From Mucilaginibacter sp. (GTDB taxonomy: Bacteria > Bacteroidota > Bacteroidia > Sphingobacteriales > Sphingobacteriaceae): 64,000 nt of DNA. The stretch covers positions 1-64,000 of the forward strand of contig JARLHA010000069.1 in assembly GCA_031292485.1 (NCBI GenBank), read 5' to 3'. Shown in pieces: positions 61,308 through 64,000 of this stretch (the first letter of the stretch is position 1; every line of letters begins with the position of its first letter). Both the position numbers and the translations under genes were made by a program. The notes beneath the pieces were generated by a model. The model was not told where the DNA came from. It ran no database searches and saw only the letters and a program-made list of their open reading frames with translations.

Positions 61308-62024
61308 ATGGAAACCAAACCACTTACAAAGTATCTGGCCGAACTGATCGGCACATTCTGTCTTGTACTTTTTGGCTGCGGTGCAGCGGTTATTGCGGGC
61401 GCTAATTCAACTGATATTCCGCCGTCAGGCATAGGGCTATTGGGTATATCACTTGCATTTGGCCTTAGTGTTGTTGTGATGGCATATACTATCGGGCCTA
61501 TTTCGGGGTGCCATATCAATCCTGCCATTTCAATTTCAATGCTTGTTGCCGGTAAGCTATCTTTTAAAGATACGGTGGGGTATGTTATATTCCAGTGCAT
61601 CGGGGCAATTGCCGCATCGGGCGTTTTGTACTTGCTCGCATCGGGGCGCGCCTCTTTCTCTATGGGCGAATATGCGCTTGGCGCCAACGGCTGGGGCGCT
61701 AATTATCTGGGGCATTATTCAACGCAATCCGCATTTATCGGCGAAGCTGTTTTTACCTTCCTGTTTCTTTTAGTAATATTCGGAACCACAGCCAAACGGG
61801 CTAATCCGGCTATGGCCGGCCTGGCCATTGGTTTATCGCTTACTTTAATACACCTGGTATTAATACCTATAACGGGCACTTCGGTAAATCCGGCACGAAG
61901 CCTGGGTCCGGCCGTATTTGCCGGTGGTAATGCGCTCGGCCAGTTATGGCTCTTTATTGTTGCGCCCATACTTGGGGGGATAGTAGCGGCTGTATTTTAC
62001 AAAGTAGCATTTGAAGAAAAATAG
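61308..62024 (+). CDS. aquaporin, MIP family (AqpZ-like)
   Basis: 238 residues, six membrane helices plus two re-entrant half-helices. The two NPA boxes are present: N71 in CHINPAISIS and N194 in SVNPARSLGPAVF. The FCLVLFGCGAAVI start and the VNPARS box are typical of the water-selective AqpZ branch rather than glycerol facilitators. Predicted inner-membrane water channel for osmotic adaptation. It is transcribed alone and ends at a strong terminator. Confidence 0.93.
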   Translation: METKPLTKYLAELIGTFCLVLFGCGAAVIAGANSTDIPPSGIGLLGISLAFGLSVVVMAYTIGPISGCHINPAISISMLVAGKLSFKDTVGYVIFQCIGAIAASGVLYLLASGRASFSMGEYALGANGWGANYLGHYSTQSAFIGEAVFTFLFLLVIFGTTAKRANPAMAGLAIGLSLTLIHLVLIPITGTSVNPARSLGPAVFAGGNALGQLWLFIVAPILGGIVAAVFYKVAFEEK

Positions 62025-62073
62025 CAGTTTTTCCTCCGGGATAAAATAAATATTTCAGACAATCCGGTTATTC

Positions 62074-62108
62074 GCCCTCTGCATTTACGCAGGGGGCTTT
62101 TGTTGTTT
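62074..62108 (+). terminator. rho-independent terminator after the aquaporin gene
   Basis: Stem GCCCTCTGC (62074-62082) / GCAGGGGGC (62089-62097, one G-T pair) with a 6-base loop and a T-rich tail TTTTGTTGTTT. It lies about 50 bases after the stop and also between two convergent genes. Confidence 0.85.
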
Positions 62109-62266
62109 TAAAACAGGAAAAATATCCTATTGATTATTACGTTTTTTTTATATTTAATTGCGGATTGTTATAAATTGATATAACCATTTGATTTACAGTT
62201 GTTATTTATATCAAATATAAAAACAATGGTATGTTGTCAATAGCGTTTTTCCGGTTTAATTTGTTA

Positions 62267-62965
62267 TCAGCCTGCGAAACAATACGTGCATCCATGCTCT
62301 TGTGCGCGGCCGACAGCCCATATACCAGAAGGTACCACTTGAATGCCGGGTAATAAATTTGCCAGCCATTCCTGTTTCACTGTAGCTGCATCCTGCTTGG
62401 TGGCCTCCGCAATTACTGCCGTATGTACCGTTATAGCTACATCACAGACACAAAACATAACCCCGCTTGACTGTAACTCGTTGATCCCAATTTGTACTTC
62501 ACCAACTCCAGGTACCTTAAATGAGCCTGCTTTCGGCTCCCAGAAAGGGTTTTGAGCAGCTACGGCTTTTGTCGCATCGTTGTTGATCTTAAACATCTCG
62601 CCAAATTTGTATTTCTCCCACAGCGGGTTCCCAAAGGCGTATGGAATAGCACTATGCCGCAAAATAACTACAACTCCGCATTCGTTTTCCGGGGTCCCGG
62701 TTTTTTTATTAGTAAGTAAAAATACCCTTGGCCAGGCAAATGGTAAGGTGCCGTTAGGCTGGGTAACATCAAATACCATCCGGTGTTTCCCTTTTACCTG
62801 TTTGAACCATTCATCTGCATCTGAAACATCCGGCGCAGAAGTATCTTCGGCCGCTAAACTAAAAGGTGCAGAAAGCATACCTGTGCTTAACACGGCAGCC
62901 CCTGTTGCAACCTGTTTTAAAAAAGTGCGGCGTTGGCTTGATTTGGGTTGATCATCTTTTTTCAT
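62267..62965 (-). CDS. Tat-exported DsrE-like protein
   Basis: 232 residues from the ATG at 62963-62965; the frame is open to 63016, but that would add 17 residues before the signal. A twin-arginine signal SSQRRTFLKQVATGAAVLS leads into a domain with the strand-helix order of DsrE-like proteins: VVVILRHSAIPYAF, GVMFCVCDVAI, and a close LLPGIQVVPSGIWAVGRAQEHG, which is the typical end of periplasmic DsrE relatives. A C-x2-C-like pair sits near the C-terminus (HGCTYCFAG). The function in such exported copies is unknown. It is divergent from the PQQ dehydrogenase gene. Confidence 0.7.
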   Translation of the reverse strand: MKKDDQPKSSQRRTFLKQVATGAAVLSTGMLSAPFSLAAEDTSAPDVSDADEWFKQVKGKHRMVFDVTQPNGTLPFAWPRVFLLTNKKTGTPENECGVVVILRHSAIPYAFGNPLWEKYKFGEMFKINNDATKAVAAQNPFWEPKAGSFKVPGVGEVQIGINELQSSGVMFCVCDVAITVHTAVIAEATKQDAATVKQEWLANLLPGIQVVPSGIWAVGRAQEHGCTYCFAG

Positions 62966-63098
62966 ATGCTTATAATTTGGTGTGTCATCCGGGTGCCGGA
63001 CGAATGGTTTTAACAAATTTATAGTTGAACAGACTGGTTTACCTCCGTTTATAATTACGGCAAATTACAAAAAAAAGGTCTGCAACGATTCATGTTTT

Positions 63099-63128
63099 TT
63101 TGTTTTTAGCAGAATGTGATTAGCTTTA
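63099..63128 (+). promoter_or_regulatory. candidate Bacteroidota promoter of the PQQ dehydrogenase gene
   Basis: TTTG at 63099-63102 (-33 type) and TAGCTTTA at 63121-63128 (-7 type, near TAnnTTTG) are separated by 18 bases, close to the usual 19-21. It lies about 35 bases before the start codon at 63162. Confidence 0.35.
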
Positions 63129-63161
63129 GTGGGTAAACCTGTTTATACTAAACGCAATTTG

Positions 63162-64000
63162 ATGAAAACCCAAACATTTCTATATTTTCTGGCGACTTTG
63201 TGCATTATCGCATCCTGTAAAAAGCATCATACTGCAACGGGCTATAGTGGCTGGGCTACCTATGCCGGATCAAAAGATGGCAACAGGTATTCATCAAATG
63301 ATCAGATCACCCTACAGAATGTCAGCCAGCTCAAAGTTGCATGGACCTATAGTTCAGCTGATAAAGACAGCGCCAATCGCAGCCAAAATCAGTGTAACCC
63401 GATTATGGTCGACGGCACATTGTATGGCACGAGCCCCAAGCTGAAGCTATTTGCCTTAGACGCCACCACCGGCGAACAAAAATGGCTTTTCGATCCGGCG
63501 AGCCAGGATACTTCAAAAAAGAATGATCCAATGGCTTATTATAAAGTTTGCCGCGGAGTTAGCTATTGGGAGGATAAAAACGGCGAAAATAAACGGCTTT
63601 TTTATAGCGTAGGGCAAAAAACCTTTGCGATTGATGCAGAAAACGGCCGCCCGATTATGAGTTTTGGCAAAGGGGGGTATTTAGACCTAACCGAAGACCT
63701 TGGCCGGAAAGTTAATTCTTACGTGTCGGGCACTACGCCGGGGGTTATCTATAAAGACCTGATCATTTTAGGTGCGCGCGTTGACGAATCGGAAGATGCT
63801 GCACCGGGGCATATCCGGGCCTATGATGTAATGACCGGCAAACTCCGGTGGATCTTTCATACTATCCCGCACCCGGGAGAATTCGGGTTTAATACCTGGC
63901 CAGACAGCATTGCGTGGAAAAAGCTAGGCTCCGCCAATAACTGGGGAGGGATGGCGCTGGATGAAAAACGGGGTATCGTTTATGTCCCGACGGGTTCAGT
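63162..64000 (+). CDS. PQQ-dependent dehydrogenase (quinoprotein), lipoprotein, 5' part
   Basis: The frame runs from ATG 63162 to the end of the window (279 codons, no stop). The N-terminus is a lipoprotein signal with lipobox IIASC (Cys19). The rest is a quinoprotein eight-blade propeller start: GWATYAGSKDGNRYSSNDQI, LKVAWTY, NPIMVDGTLYGTSPKLKLFALDATTGEQKW, GARVDESEDAAPGHIRAYDVMTGKLRW and the beginning of NNWGGMALDEKRGIVYVPTGS. This is the membrane-free, glucose-dehydrogenase-like PQQ group. It would oxidise a sugar or alcohol in the periplasm. The gene continues past the window. Confidence 0.85.
   Translation, partial: MKTQTFLYFLATLCIIASCKKHHTATGYSGWATYAGSKDGNRYSSNDQITLQNVSQLKVAWTYSSADKDSANRSQNQCNPIMVDGTLYGTSPKLKLFALDATTGEQKWLFDPASQDTSKKNDPMAYYKVCRGVSYWEDKNGENKRLFYSVGQKTFAIDAENGRPIMSFGKGGYLDLTEDLGRKVNSYVSGTTPGVIYKDLIILGARVDESEDAAPGHIRAYDVMTGKLRWIFHTIPHPGEFGFNTWPDSIAWKKLGSANNWGGMALDEKRGIVYVPTGS

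Overview
The window reads as chromosomal DNA of a Bacteroidota species, most likely a Sphingobacteriaceae member near Mucilaginibacter or Pedobacter. This rests on family content, not on a marker gene: regulator-propeller hybrid histidine kinases, outer-membrane beta-barrel proteins with a carboxypeptidase-regulatory-like N-domain, PorT-like barrels, glucoside-oxidation genes of the GMC / 'gluconate 2-dehydrogenase subunit 3' type, AT-rich leaders with weak Shine-Dalgarno sites, and abundant palindromic intergenic repeats. No rRNA, tRNA or CRISPR array was seen.

Layout. 1-0.8 kb: AT-rich edge with a partial gene, a small orphan gene and a possible gene remnant. 0.8-4.1 kb (minus): a CARDB-like protein and a zinc-phospholipase-C-like protein. 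4.4-9.2 kb (plus): a YyaL/DUF255 protein carrying an in-frame palindromic repeat, a SlyD-like FKBP and an SSS sodium symporter. 9.3-13 kb (minus): a YwqK-like protein and a large outer-membrane barrel. 13.2-15.1 kb: a TPR histidine kinase. 15.5-38.4 kb (plus, 18 genes): the core of the window, a putative oxidative glycoside-degradation locus. 38.6-47.6 kb: two tandem propeller sensor kinases, the first broken by an insertion sequence. 47.7-49.9 kb: a NIPSNAP protein and a PYROXD2-like oxidoreductase. 50.1-59.1 kb: a HlyD / TolC / MacB-type ABC export operon followed by an NtrC-type regulator and its kinase, with a clear sigma-54 promoter in front. 59.2-61.1 kb: an ECF sigma factor overlapping a gene that joins an inner-membrane helix to an outer-membrane barrel. 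61.3-64 kb: aquaporin, a Tat-exported DsrE-like protein (minus) and the start of a PQQ dehydrogenase.

How the core locus could work (inference from families). Three GMC flavoproteins without signal peptides pair with three Tat-lipoprotein small subunits; they would oxidise sugar or glycoside hydroxyls (C3 in the characterised glucoside 3-dehydrogenases) in the periplasm and pass electrons to a lipoprotein cytochrome c. Exported Gfo/Idh/MocA, TIM-barrel and DUF1080 (3-keto-disaccharide hydrolase family) proteins would eliminate or hydrolyse 3-keto-glycosides, two MFS carriers would import products, and a cytoplasmic Gfo/Idh/MocA plus TIM-barrel pair would finish them. No SusC/SusD pair and no classical glycoside hydrolase is in the cluster.

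The repeats are the other theme: (i) about 90-120 bp inverted-repeat elements, three of them ending in or near TTGTCTGAACC; (ii) GAGAGG / GGTGAGG palindromes, one inside a coding sequence; (iii) arrays of 7-9 bp words between genes, often arranged as large inverted repeats. They repeatedly touch or supply start and stop codons.
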